Source: Megalopta genalis (taxonomy: Eukaryota; Arthropoda; Insecta; Hymenoptera; Halictidae). Taken from it: a stretch of DNA of 64,000 nucleotides. Below the pieces are notes generated by a model that saw only the letters and a list, made by a program, of their open reading frames with translations, ran no database searches and was not told the DNA's origin. This document shows positions 39,753 to 49,932 of the stretch, one piece after another; the first letter of the stretch is position 1, and each line of letters opens with the position of its first letter. Made by a program: the position numbers and the translations under genes. Where the stretch lies: the NCBI RefSeq assembly GCF_051020955.1, contig NW_027476278.1, positions 186,001 to 250,000 on the forward strand, read 5' to 3'.

Positions 39753-40604
39753 GAAACGAATAGTTTAGCTTCAAATGCTTGTGATATACATGATTCAGCT
39801 TCACCTGCATGCGAAACAAACGAGTTAGCTTCAAATCCATGTGAAACACATGACTTGGATTCAAATACTTGTGATACACTTGATTTAGCTTCAATAGCAT
39901 GCGAAATAAACGAGTTAGCTTCAAGTCCAAACGAAAAACATGATTTAGCATCAATTCAATGCGAAGTTGATGGCTTAGCTTCAAATCCATGCGAAACGAA
40001 TGATTTAGCTTCACATACTTGTGAATATAAGTGATATAGCTTCAAATGCAGGCGAAACAAACGAGCTAGCTTGAAACCCATGCGAAACACATGATTTAGC
40101 ATCTAATAAATGCGAAGTAGAAGGCTGATCTTCGAATCCATGCGAAACAAATGGATTAGCTTCATATACTTGTGATATACATGATTCAGCTTCAACTGCA
40201 TGCGAAACAAACGAGTTAGCTTCAAATCCATGCGAAACACATGATTTAGAATCTAATCAATGCGAAGTAGAAGGCTGATTTTCGAATCAATGCGAAACAA
40301 ATTGTTTAGATTCAAATACTTGTGATACACTTGATTTAGCTTCAACAGCATGCGAAGCAAACGAGTTAGCTTCAAATCCATGCGAACACATGATTTAGCT
40401 TCAAATCAATGCGAAGTAGGAGGCTTATCTTCGAATCCATGCGAAACAAATGGTTTAGCTTCAAATACTTGTGATATACATGATTTAGCTTCAACAACAT
40501 GCTAAACAAACGAGTTAGCTTCAAGTCCAAACGAAAAACATGATTTAGTATCAAGTCAACGCGAAGTTGATGGCTTTGCTTCAAATAAATGCGGAACGAA
40601 TGAT

Positions 40605-40635
40605 TTAGCTTCACATACTTGTGAATATAAGTGAT
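40605..40635 (+). repeat. Indel monomer D+ (31 bp), reference copy
   Basis: This type D variant reads CACATACTTG then TGAATATAAGTGAT and is 31 bp long because of one extra base near GAATATA. It shifts the reading frame of everything downstream. It is followed by an E variant with TGCAGGCG. The D+/E pair recurs near 1186, 8279, 13873, 14895, 24365, 24816, 25267, 27130, 27581, 29081, 30730, 32411, 32802, 34002 and about twenty times between 39 and 64 kb, so it is an old variant spread by block copying. Right-side copies alternate between ACTTGAAAATATA and ACTTGTGAATATA. Confidence 0.9.
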
Positions 40636-40965
40636 ATAGCTTCAAATGCAGGCGAAACAAACGAGTTAGCTTCAAACCCATGCTAAACACATGATTTAGC
40701 ATCTAATCAATGCGAAGTAGAAGGCTAATTTTCGAATCCATGCGAAACAAATGATATAGCTTCAAATACTTGTGATATACATGATTTAGCTTCAACAGCA
40801 TGCGAAACAAACGAGTTAGCTTCAAATCCATGCGAAACACATGATTTAGCATCTAATCAATGCGAAGTAGAAGGCTGATCTTCGAATCCATGCGAAACCA
40901 ATGGTTTAGCTTCAAATACTTGTGATACACTTTATTTAGCTTCAACTGCATGCGAAGCAAACGAG

Positions 40966-40994
40966 TTAGCTTCAAATCCATGCGAACACATGAT
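40966..40994 (+). repeat. Indel monomer A- (29 bp), reference copy
   Basis: This type A variant has GCGAACACATGAT in place of GCGAAACACATGAT and is therefore 29 bp long. It recurs about 25 times between 39 and 64 kb (for example near 43470, 44520, 45269, 46770, 54119, 57570, 60719 and 63269) and a few times earlier (4760, 11855, 16220, 23690, 26455). It offsets the frame shift caused by D+, so the two together keep most large blocks close to multiples of 30 bp. Its near-constant neighbour is a B monomer with GGAGGC. Confidence 0.9.
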
Positions 40995-41011
40995 TTAGCT
41001 TCAAATCAATG
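40989..41011. repeat. Dyad-symmetric element at the A/B boundary (reference copy)
   Basis: CATGATTT (40989-40996) can pair with AAATC (41003-41007) plus ATG (41009-41011) around the six-base loop AGCTTC, with one bulged A at 41008. This is an eight-base-pair stem present once per 150-bp unit wherever type B follows CATGAT. It is absent at the D/E boundary because CAACAGC breaks the right arm. Whether it forms in vivo is unknown. Confidence 0.5.
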
Positions 41012-41024
41012 CGAAGTAGGAGGC
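40995..41024 (+). repeat. Monomer type B (reference)
   Basis: Type B is recognised by ATCAATGCGAAGTA followed by GAAGGC or GGAGGC at its end. In the + frame it reads LASNQCEVEG or LASNQCEVGG. In the - frame that reads FEAK elsewhere it supplies a TGA stop (complement of TCAATG), so that frame is closed once per 150 bp. It differs from type A at about 7 of 30 positions, nearly all in the last nine bases. Confidence 0.93.
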
Positions 41025-41054
41025 TTATCTTCGAATCCATGCGAAACAAATGGT
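41025..41054 (+). repeat. Monomer type C (reference)
   Basis: Type C carries T at position 4 and G at position 9, giving the palindrome TTCGAA (a BstBI site) at positions 6-11, and ends AAATGGT. It differs from type A at only about 4 of 30 positions, so A and C are the closest pair. In many copies it begins TGATCTTCG instead of TTATCTTCG, which places a TGA stop in the + frame at the B/C boundary. Confidence 0.93.
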
Positions 41055-41084
41055 TTAGCTTCAAATACTTGTGATATACATGAT
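41055..41084 (+). repeat. Monomer type D (reference)
   Basis: Type D has ACTTGTGATATACATGAT as its second half. It is the only type with no CpG: the TGCGA core of the others is TGTGA here. Rarer copies in the left part keep ACTTGCGATATAAGTGAT (for example near 1681-1700 and 2504-2522), which looks like the ancestral state. A 31-bp variant of D recurs through the array (see 40605-40635). Confidence 0.93.
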
Positions 41085-41114
41085 TTAGCTTCAACAGCAT
41101 GCGAAACAAACGAG
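41085..41114 (+). repeat. Monomer type E (reference)
   Basis: Type E reads CAACAGCATGC or CAACTGCATGC in the middle and ends AAACAAACGAG. It carries the GCATGC palindrome (an SphI site) and two CpGs. E copies with CAGCATGC dominate the homogenised right part, while CTGCATGC dominates the left, so this base is a useful marker of array age. A sub-variant with TGCAGGCG follows the 31-bp D monomer. Confidence 0.93.
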
Positions 41115-41144
41115 TTAGCTTCAAATCCATGCGAAACACATGAT
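41115..41144 (+). repeat. Monomer type A (reference)
   Basis: Type A reads AATCCATGCGAAACACATGAT in its last two thirds and is probably closest to the common ancestor, since each other type can be derived from it by few changes. In the + frame it reads LASNPCETHD. Variants frequent in the array are GCGGAACAC (right part) and CCAAGCGAAAC (left and middle parts). Confidence 0.93.
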
Positions 41145-41675
41145 TTAGATTAAAATCAATGCGAAGTAGAAGGGTTACCTTCGAATCCATGCGAAACATA
41201 TGGTTTAGCCGCAAATACTTGTGATATACATGATTCAGCTTCAACTGCATGCGAAACAAACGAGTCAGCTTCAAATCCATGCGGAACACATGATTTAGCT
41301 TCAAATCAATGCGAATTAGAAGGGTTATCTTCGAATCCATGCGAAACAAATGATATAGCTTCAAATACTTGTGATATTCATGATTTAGCTTCAACAGCAT
41401 GCGAAACAAACGAGTTAGCTTCAAATCCATGCGGAACACATGATTTAGCTTCAAATCAATGCGAAGTAGAAGGGTTACCTTCGAATCCATGCGAAACAAA
41501 TGGTTTAGCCGCAAATACTTGTGATATACATGACTTAGCTTCAACAGCATGCGAAACAAGCGAGTTAGCTTCAAATCCATGCGAAACACATGATTTAGAT
41601 TAAAATCAATGCGAAGTAGAAGGCTTATCTTCGAATCCATGCGAAACAAATGGTTTAGCTTCAAATACTTGTGAT

Positions 41676-43043
41676 ATGCATGATTTAGCTTCAACAGAAT
41701 GCGAAACAAACGAGTTAGCTACAAATCCATGCGAAACGCATGATTTAGCTTCAAATGAATGCGAAGTGGAAGGCTTATCTTCGAATCCATGCGAAACAAA
41801 TGGTTTAGCTTCAAATACTTGTGATATACATGACTTATCTTCAACAGCATGCGAAACAAACGAGTTCGATTCAAATCCATGCGAAACACATGATTTAGCT
41901 TCAAATCAATGCGAAGTACATGGGTTATCATCGAATCCATGCGAAACAAATTGTTTAACTTCAAATACTTGTGATATACATGATTTAGCTTCAACAGCAT
42001 TCGAAACAAACGAGTTCGATTCAAATCCATGCGAAACACATGATTTAGTTTCAAATCAATGCGAAGTGGAAGGCTTATCCTCGAATCCATGCGAAACAGA
42101 TGGATTAGCTTCATATACTTGTGATATACATGATTTAGCTTCATCAGCATTCGAAATAAACGAGTTAGATTGGAATTCATGCGAAACACATGATTTAACT
42201 TCAAATCAATGCGAAGTAGAAGGCAGATCTTCGAATCCATGCGTAACAAATGGTTTAGCTTCAAATACTTGTGATACCCTTGATTTAGCTTCAACAGCAT
42301 GCGAAACAAACGAGTTCGATTCAAATCCATGCGAAACACATGATTTAGCTTCAAATCAATGCAAAGTACATGGGTTATCATCGAATCCATGCGAAACGAA
42401 TAGTTTAGCTTCAAATGCTTGTGATATACATGATTCAGCTTCAACTGCATGCGAAACAAACGAGCTAGCTTCAAATCCATGCGAAACACATGATTTGGAT
42501 TCAAATACTTGTGATACACTTGATTTAGCTTCAACAGCATGCGAAATAAACGAGTTAGCTTCAAGTCCAAACGAAAAACATGATTTAGCATCAATTCAAC
42601 GCGAAGTTGATGGCTTATCCTCGAATCCATGCGAAACAAATAGTTTAGGTTCAAATACTTGTGATATACATGATTCAGCTTCAACTGCATGCGAAACAAA
42701 CGAGTTAGCTTCAAATCCATGCGAAACATATGATTTATTATCTAATCAATGCGAAGTAGAAGGCTGTTCTTCGAATCCATGCGAAGCAAATGGTTTAGCT
42801 TCAAAAACTTGTGATATACATGACTTAGCTTCAACAGCATGCGAAACAAACGAGTTAGCTTCAAATCCATGCGAAACACATGATTTAGCTTCAAATCAAT
42901 GCGAATTAGAAGGGTTATCTTCGAATCCATGCGAAACATATGATATAGCTTCAAATACTTGTGATATACATGATTTAGCTTCAACAGCATGCGAATCAAA
43001 CGAGTTATCTTCAGATGCATGCGAAACACATGATTTAGATTAA
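41676..43043 (+). other. Longest + strand open frame (455 codons), probably non-genic
   Basis: The frame encodes about 45 consecutive ten-residue repeats of the form L-A/S-S-N/T-x-C-E/D-x-x-x, with Cys nearly every tenth residue and no other domain, signal peptide or membrane segment. The Met is internal to a repeat (ATGCATGAT variant of type D), not a distinct start, and no ribosome-binding or promoter context can be told from the other units. The frame ends at a TAA in GATTAAAATC, a common variant of type B. A 336-codon frame runs on the opposite strand through the same DNA (41719-42729). An expressed low-complexity, Cys-rich repeat protein cannot be excluded, but the openness is explained by 30-bp phasing. 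Confidence 0.25.
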
Positions 43044-43982
43044 AATCAATGCGAAGTAGAAGGCTTATCTTCGAATCCATGCGAAACAAATGGTTTAGCT
43101 TCAAATACTTGTGATATACATGATTTAGCTTCAACTGCATGCGAAACAAACGAGTTAGCTTCAAATCCATGCGAAATACATGAATTAGCATCACGTCAAC
43201 GCGAAGTTGATGGCTTAGCTTCAAATCCATGCAAAATGAATGTTTTAGCTTCACATACTTGAAAATATAAGTGATATGGCTTCAAATGCAGGCGAAACAA
43301 ACGAGTTAGCTTCAAACCTATGCGAAACACATGATTTAGCATCTAATCAATGCGAAGTAGAAGGCTGACCTTCGAATCCATGCGAAGCAAATGGTTTAGC
43401 TTCAAATACTTGTGATATACATGATTTAGCTTTAACAGCATGCGAAACAAACGAGGTAGCTTCAAATCCATGCGAACACATGATTTAGCTTCAAATCAAT
43501 GCGAAGTAGGAGGCTTATCTTCGAATCCATGCGAAACAAATGGTTTAGCTTCAAATACTTGTGATATGCATGATTTAGCTTCAACAGAATGCGAAACAAA
43601 CGAGTTAGCTACAAATCCATGCGAAACGCATGATTTAGCTTCAAATCAATGCGAAGTAGAAGTGTTACCTTCGAATCCATGCGAAACAAATGGTTTAGCC
43701 GCAAATACTTGTGATATACATGATTCAGCTTCAACTGCATGCGAAACAAACGAGTTAGCTTCAAATCCATGCGGAACACATGATTTAGCTTCAAATGAAT
43801 GCGAAGTGGAAGGCTTATCTTCGAATCCATGCGAAACAAATGGTTTAGCTTCAAATACTTGTGATATACATGACTTAGCTTCAACAGCATGCGTAACAAA
43901 GGAGTTAGCTTCAAATCCATGCGAAACACATGATTTAGCTTCAAATCAATGCGAATTAGAAGGGTTATCTTCGAATCCATGC
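42786..43982 (+). repeat. Block copied from 38556-39752
   Basis: This is the partner at +4230 bp. Its second half, from about 43255, is itself repeated at 44305 (shift 1050), so the segment took part in two rounds of copying. Confidence 0.88.
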
Positions 43983-44201
43983 GAAACATATGATATAGCT
44001 TCAAATATTTGTGATATACATGATTTAGCTTCAACAGCATGCGAAACAAACGAGTTAGCTTCAAATCCATGCGAAACACATGATTTAGAATCTAATCAAT
44101 GCGAAGTAGAAGGCTGATTTTCGAATCAATGCGAAACAAATTGTTTAGATTCAAATACTTGTGATACACTTGATTTAGCTTCAACAGCATGCGAAGCAAA
44201 C
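43255..44201 (+). repeat. 1050-bp-shifted block, copy 1
   Basis: Positions 43255-44201 recur at 44305-45251 (shift 1050, seven 150-bp cycles). Each holds one D+ and one A- monomer, so the net length stays a multiple of 30. Small differences: GCATGCGAAACAAACGAG (43738) against GCATGCGAAAGAAACGAG, and GCATGCGTAAC (43868) against GCATGCGAAAC. Confidence 0.9.
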
Positions 44202-44304
44202 AAGTTAGCTTCAAATCCATGCGAAATACATGAATTAGCATCACGTCAACGCGAAGTTGATGGCTTAGCTTCAAATCCATGCAAAACGAATGTTTTAGCT
44301 TCAC

Positions 44305-45251
44305 ATACTTGAAAATATAAGTGATATGGCTTCAAATGCAGGCGAAACAAACGAGTTAGCTTCAAACCCATGCGAAACACATGATTTAGCATCTAATCAA
44401 TGCGAAGTAGAAGGCTGACCTTCGAATCCATGCGAAGCAAATGGTTTAGCTTCAAATACTTGTGATATACATGATTTAGCTTTAACAGCATGCGAAACAA
44501 ACGAGGTAGCTTCAAATCCATGCGAACACATGATTTAGCTTCAAATCAATGCGAAGTAGGAGGCTTATCTTCGAATCCATGCGAAACAAATGGTTTAGCT
44601 TCAAATACTTGTGATATGCATGATTTAGCTTCAACAGAATGCGAAACAAACGAGTTAGCTACAAATCCATGCGAAACGCATGATTTAGCTTCAAATCAAT
44701 GCGAAGTAGAAGTGTTACCTTCGAATCCATGCGAAACAAATGGTTTAGCCGCAAATACTTGTGATATACATGATTCAGCTTCAACTGCATGCGAAAGAAA
44801 CGAGTTAGCTTCAAATCCATGCGGAACACATGATTTAGCTTCAAATGAATGCGAAGTGGAAGGCTTATCTTCGAATCCATGCGAAACAAATGGTTTAGCT
44901 TCAAATACTTGTGATATACATGACTTAGCTTCAACAGCATGCGAAACAAAGGAGTTAGCTTCAAATCCATGCGAAACACATGATTTAGCTTCAAATCAAT
45001 GCGAATTAGAAGGGTTATCTTCGAATCCATGCGAAACATATGATATAGCTTCAAATATTTGTGATATACATGATTTAGCTTCAACTGCATGCGAAACAAA
45101 CGAGTTAGCTTCAAATCCATGCGAAACACATGATTTAGAATCTAATCAATGCGAAGTAGAAGGCTGATTTTCGAATCAATGCGAAACAAATTGTTTAGAT
45201 TCAAATACTTGTGATACACTTGATTTAGCTTCAACAGCATGCGAAGCAAAC
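44305..45251 (+). repeat. 1050-bp-shifted block, copy 2
   Basis: This is the partner of 43255-44201. The block is seen again at about 46554-47280 and 49253-49926, showing repeated use of the same template. Confidence 0.9.
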
Positions 45252-45260
45252 GAGTTAGCT

Positions 45261-47233
45261 TCAAATCCATGCGAACACATGATTTAGCTTCAAATCAATG
45301 CGAAGTAGGAGGCTTATCTTCGAATCCATGCGAAACAAATGGTTTAGCTTCAAATACTTGTGATATACATGATTTAGCTTCAACAACATGCTAAACAAAC
45401 GAGTTAGCTTCAAGTCCAAACGAAAAACATGATTTAGTATCAAGTCAACGCGAAGTTGATGGCTTTGCTTCAAATAAATGCGGAACGAATGATTTAGCTT
45501 CACATACTTGTGAATATAAGTGATATAGCTTCAAATGCAGGCGAAACAAACGAGTTAGCTTCAAACCCATGCTAAACACATGATTTAGCATCTAATCAAT
45601 GCGAAGTAGAAGGCTAATCTTCGAATCCATGCGAAACAAATGATATAGCTTCAAATACTTGTGATATACATGATTTAGCTTCAACAGCATGCGAAACAAA
45701 CGAGTTAGCTTCAAATCCATGCGAAACACATGATTTAGCATCTAATCAATGCGAAGTAGAAGGCTGATCTTCGAATCCATGCGAAACCAATGGTTTAGCT
45801 TCAAATACTTGTGATACACTTTATTTAGCTTCAACTGCATGCGAAGCAAACGAGTTAGCTTCAAATCCATGCGAACACATGATTTAGCTTCAAATCAATG
45901 CGAAGTAGGAGGCTTATCTTCGAATCCATGCGAAACAAATGGTTTAGCTTCTAATACTTGTGATATACATGATTTAGCTTCAACAGCATGCGAAACAAAC
46001 GAGTTAGCTTCAAATCCATGCGGAACACATGATTTAGCTTCAAATGAATGCGAAGTGGAAGGCTTATCTTCGAATCCATGCGAAACAAATGGTTTAGCTT
46101 CAAATACTTGTGATATACATGACTTAGCTTCAACAGCATGCGTAACAAAGGAGTTAGCTTCAAATCCATGCGAAACACATGATTTAGCTTCAAATCAATG
46201 CGAATTAGAAGGGTTATCTTCGAATCCATGCGAAACATATGATATAGCTTCAAATATTTGTGATATACATGATTTAGCTTCAACAGCATGCGAAACAAAC
46301 GAGTTAGCTTCAAATCCATGCGAAACACATGATTTAGAATCTAATCAATGCGAAGTAGAAGGCTGATTTTCGAATCAATGCGAAACAAATTGTTTAGATT
46401 CAAATACTTGTGATACACTTGATTTAGCTTCAACAGCATGCGAAGCAAACAAGTTAGCTTCAAATCCATGCGAAATACATGAATTAGCATCACGTCAACG
46501 CGAAGTTGATGGCTTAGCTTCAAATCCATGCAAAACGAATGTTTTAGCTTCACATACTTGAAAATATAAGTGATATGGCTTCAAATGCAGGCGAAACAAA
46601 CGAGTTAGCTTCAAACCCATGCGAAACACATGATTTAGCATCTAATCAATGCGAAGTAGAAGGCTGACCTTCGAATCCATGCGAAGCAAATGGATTAGCT
46701 TCAAATACTTGTGATATACATGATTTAGCTTTAACAGCATGCGAAACAAACGAGGTAGCTTCAAATCCATGCGAACACATGATTTAGCTTCAAATCAATG
46801 CGAAGTAGGAGGCTTATCTTCGAATCCATGCGAAACAAATGGTTTAGCTTCAAATACTTGTGATATGCATGATTTAGCTTCAACAGAATGCGAAACAAAC
46901 GAGTTAGCTACAAATCCATGCGAAACGCATGATTTAGCTTCAAATCAATGCGAAGTAGAAGTGTTACCTTCGAATCCATGCGAAACAAATGGTTTAGCCG
47001 CAAATACTTGTGATATACATGATTCAGCTTCAACTGCATGCGAAAGAAACGAGTTAGCTTCAAATCCATGCGGAACACATGATTTAGCTTCAAATGAATG
47101 CGAAGTGGAAGGCTTATCTTCGAATCCATGCGAAACAAATGGTTTAGCTTCAAATACTTGTGATATACATGACTTAGCTTCAACAGCATGCGAAACAAAG
47201 GAGTTAGCTTCAAATCCATGCGAAACACATGAT
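45261..47233 (+). repeat. 2699-bp-shifted block, copy 1
   Basis: The block recurs at 47960-49932 with a shift of 2699 bp (eighteen 150-bp cycles less one base). It contains D+ near 45502 and 46551 and A- near 45258, 45858 and 46759. The first 750 bp are also a copy of 40372-41118. Confidence 0.9.
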
Positions 47234-47298
47234 TTAGCTTCAAATCAATGCGAATTAGAAGGGTTATCTTCGAATCCATGCGAAACATATGATATAGC
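46849..47298 (+). repeat. 450-bp tandem duplication, copy 1
   Basis: Three complete 150-bp cycles, repeated at 47299-47748. Shared markers are TTGTGATATGCATG, GTAGAAGTGTTACC, GCATGCGAAAGAAACG and ACAAAGGAG. The copies are exact in all the places I compared. Confidence 0.9.
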
Positions 47299-47748
47299 TG
47301 CAAATACTTGTGATATGCATGATTTAGCTTCAACAGAATGCGAAACAAACGAGTTAGCTACAAATCCATGCGAAACGCATGATTTAGCTTCAAATCAATG
47401 CGAAGTAGAAGTGTTACCTTCGAATCCATGCGAAACAAATGGTTTAGCCGCAAATACTTGTGATATACATGATTCAGCTTCAACTGCATGCGAAAGAAAC
47501 GAGTTAGCTTCAAATCCATGCGGAACACATGATTTAGCTTCAAATGAATGCGAAGTGGAAGGCTTATCTTCGAATCCATGCGAAACAAATGGTTTAGCTT
47601 CAAATACTTGTGATATACATGACTTAGCTTCAACAGCATGCGAAACAAAGGAGTTAGCTTCAAATCCATGCGAAACACATGATTTAGCTTCAAATCAATG
47701 CGAATTAGAAGGGTTATCTTCGAATCCATGCGAAACATATGATATAGC
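47299..47748 (+). repeat. 450-bp tandem duplication, copy 2
   Basis: This is the partner of 46849-47298. The join is marked by GATATAGCTGCAAATAC at 47291, a hybrid of GATATAGCTTCAAATAT and GGTTTAGCCGCAAATAC, probably a recombination point. Confidence 0.9.
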
Positions 47749-47959
47749 TTCAAATATTTGTGATATACATGATTTAGCTTCAACTGCATGCGAAACAAAC
47801 GAGTTAGCTTCAAATCCATGCGAAACACATGATTTAGAATCTAATCAATGCGAAGTAGAAGGCTGATTTTCGAATCAATGCGAAACAAATTGTTTAGATT
47901 CAAATACTTGTGATACACTTGATTTAGCTTCAACAGCATGCGAAGCAAACGAGTTAGCT

Positions 47960-49932
47960 TCAAATCCATGCGAACACATGATTTAGCTTCAAATCAATGC
48001 GAAGTAGGAGGCTTATCTTCGAATCCATGCGAAACAAATGGTTTAGCTTCAAATACTTGTGATATACATGATTTAGCTTCAACAACATGCTAAACAAACG
48101 AGTTAGCTTCAAGTCCAAACGAAAAACATGATTTAGTATCAAGTCAACGCGAAGTTGATGGCTTTGCTTCAAATAAATGCGGAACGAATGATTTAGCTTC
48201 ACATACTTGTGAATATAAGTGATATAGCTTCATATGCAGGCGAAACAAACGAGTTAGCTTCAAACCCATGCTAAACACATGATTTAGCATCTAATCAATG
48301 CGAAGTAGAAGGCTAATCTTCGAATCCATGCGAAACAAATGATATAGCTTCAAATACTTGTGATATACATGATTTAGCTTCAACAGCATGCGAAACAAAC
48401 GAGTTAGCTTCAAATCCATGCGAAACACATGATTTAGCATCTAATCAATGCGAAGTAGAAGGCTGATCTTCGAATCCATGCGAAACCAATGGTTTAGCTT
48501 CAAATACTTGTGATACACTTTATTTAGCTTCAACTGCATGCGAAGCAAACGAGTTAGCTTCAAATCCATGCGAACACATGATTTAGCTTCAAATCAATGC
48601 GAAGTAGGAGGCTTATCTTCGAATCCATGCGAAACAAATGGTTTAGCTTCTAATACTTGTGATATACATGATTTAGCTTCAACAGCATGCGAAACAAACG
48701 AGTTAGCTTCAAATCCATGCGGAACACATGATTTAGCTTCAAATGAATGCGAAGTGGAAGGCTTATCTTCGAATCCATGCGAAACAAATGGTTTAGCTTC
48801 AAATACTTGTGATATACATGACTTAGCTTCAACAGCATGCGTAACAAAGGAGTTAGCTTCAAATCCATGCGAAACACATGATTTAGCTTCAAATCAATGC
48901 GAATTAGAAGGGTTATCTTCGAATCCATGCGAAACATATGATATAGCTTCAAATATTTGTGATATACATGATTTAGCTTCAACAGCATGCGAAACAAACG
49001 AGTTAGCTTCAAATCCATGCGAAACACATGATTTAGAATCTAATCAATGCGAAGTAGAAGGCTGATTTTCGAATCAATGCGAAACAAATTGTTTAGATTC
49101 AAATACTTGTGATACACTTGATTTAGCTTCAACAGCATGCGAAGCAAACAAGTTAGCTTCAAATCCATGCGAAATACATGAATTAGCATCACGTCAACGC
49201 GAAGTTGATGGCTTAGCTTCAAATCCATGCAAAACGAATGTTTTAGCTTCACATACTTGAAAATATAAGTGATATGGCTTCAAATGCAGGCGAAACAAAC
49301 GAGTTAGCTTCAAACCCATGCGAAACACATGATTTAGCATCTAATCAATGCGAAGTAGAAGGCTGACCTTCGAATCCATGCGAAGCAAATGGATTAGCTT
49401 CAAATACTTGTGATATACATGATTTAGCTTTAACAGCATGCGAAACAAACGAGGTAGCTTCAAATCCATGCGAACACATGATTTAGCTTCAAATCAATGC
49501 GAAGTAGGAGGCTTATCTTCGAATCCATGCGAAACAAATGGTTTAGCTTCAAATACTTGTGATATGCATGATTTAGCTTCAACAGAATGCGAAACAAACG
49601 AGTTAGCTACAAATCCATGCGAAACGCATGATTTAGCTTCAAATCAATGCGAAGTAGAAGTGTTACCTTCGAATCCATGCGAAACAAATGGTTTAGCCGC
49701 AAATACTTGTGATATACATGATTCAGCTTCAACTGCATGCGAAAGAAACGAGTTAGCTTCAAATCCATGCGGAACACATGATTTAGCTTCAAATGAATGC
49801 GAAGTGGAAGGCTTATCTTCGAATCCATGCGAAACAAATGGTTTAGCTTCAAATACTTGTGATATACATGACTTAGCTTCAACAGCATGCGAAACAAAGG
49901 AGTTAGCTTCAAATCCATGCGAAACACATGAT
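47960..49932 (+). repeat. 2699-bp-shifted block, copy 2
   Basis: Near-identical to 45261-47233, with a private CTTCATATGCAGGCG near 48230. At 49932 it passes directly into a GATTTAGAATC monomer, skipping the duplicated 450-bp material present in copy 1. A third partial copy of the start follows at 50059-50799 (shift 2099). Confidence 0.9.

Larger units (their letters stand above)
40995..41144 (+). repeat. Reference copy of the 150-bp higher-order unit (B-C-D-E-A)
   Basis: This is one of the cleanest complete cycles and can serve as the key to the rest. It is exactly five 30-bp monomers with no indel and only one common variant (G instead of A at position 26 of type B). It is preceded by a 29-bp type A monomer and followed by a variant B that carries an in-frame TAA. 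In the + frame it translates to five ten-residue repeats, each with Leu at position 1, Ser at 3 and Cys at 6. The start of the cycle is arbitrary, since the array is circularly permutable. Confidence 0.95.
39753..41674 (+). repeat. Satellite with paired D+/A- monomers
   Basis: This contains D+ near 40012 and 40605 and A- near 40375 and 40966. The part from about 40240 to 41118 is the template or copy of 45129-46007 (shift 4889) and of later blocks. From 41115 on the array is phased without indels for nearly 2 kb. No gene is visible. Confidence 0.85.
46739..47866 (+). other. + strand open frame (375 codons) lengthened by a 450-bp duplication
   Basis: The frame runs through the tandem pair 46849-47298 and 47299-47748, and its sister at 49438-49965 has only 175 codons because it lacks this material. 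Frame length thus varies with the number of satellite units. It starts in a non-repeat-frame leader (MRNKRGSFKSMR) produced by the A- monomer, which shifts the frame into the decapeptide reading. Confidence 0.2.

Noticed and set aside
40995..41144. Pentapeptide-repeat, antifreeze-type or TAL-effector-type protein repeats in the + frame
   Set aside because: The period is ten residues with Leu at 1 and Cys at 6. The small residue expected before the central Leu of pentapeptide repeats is replaced by His, Asn or acidic residues, and the 33-35-residue TAL unit does not fit.
41676..43043. A giant Cys-rich repeat-protein gene on the + strand
   Set aside because: Frames are broken many times by recurrent stops and by 29/31-bp monomers, equally long frames lie on the other strand, and there is no distinct N- or C-terminal domain, intron signal or promoter that differs from other units.
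38556..43982. GCATGC and TTCGAA palindromes as regulatory operators
   Set aside because: They are part of the E and C monomer consensus and occur about once per 150 bp throughout, so they carry no local regulatory information. They are useful as restriction landmarks only.
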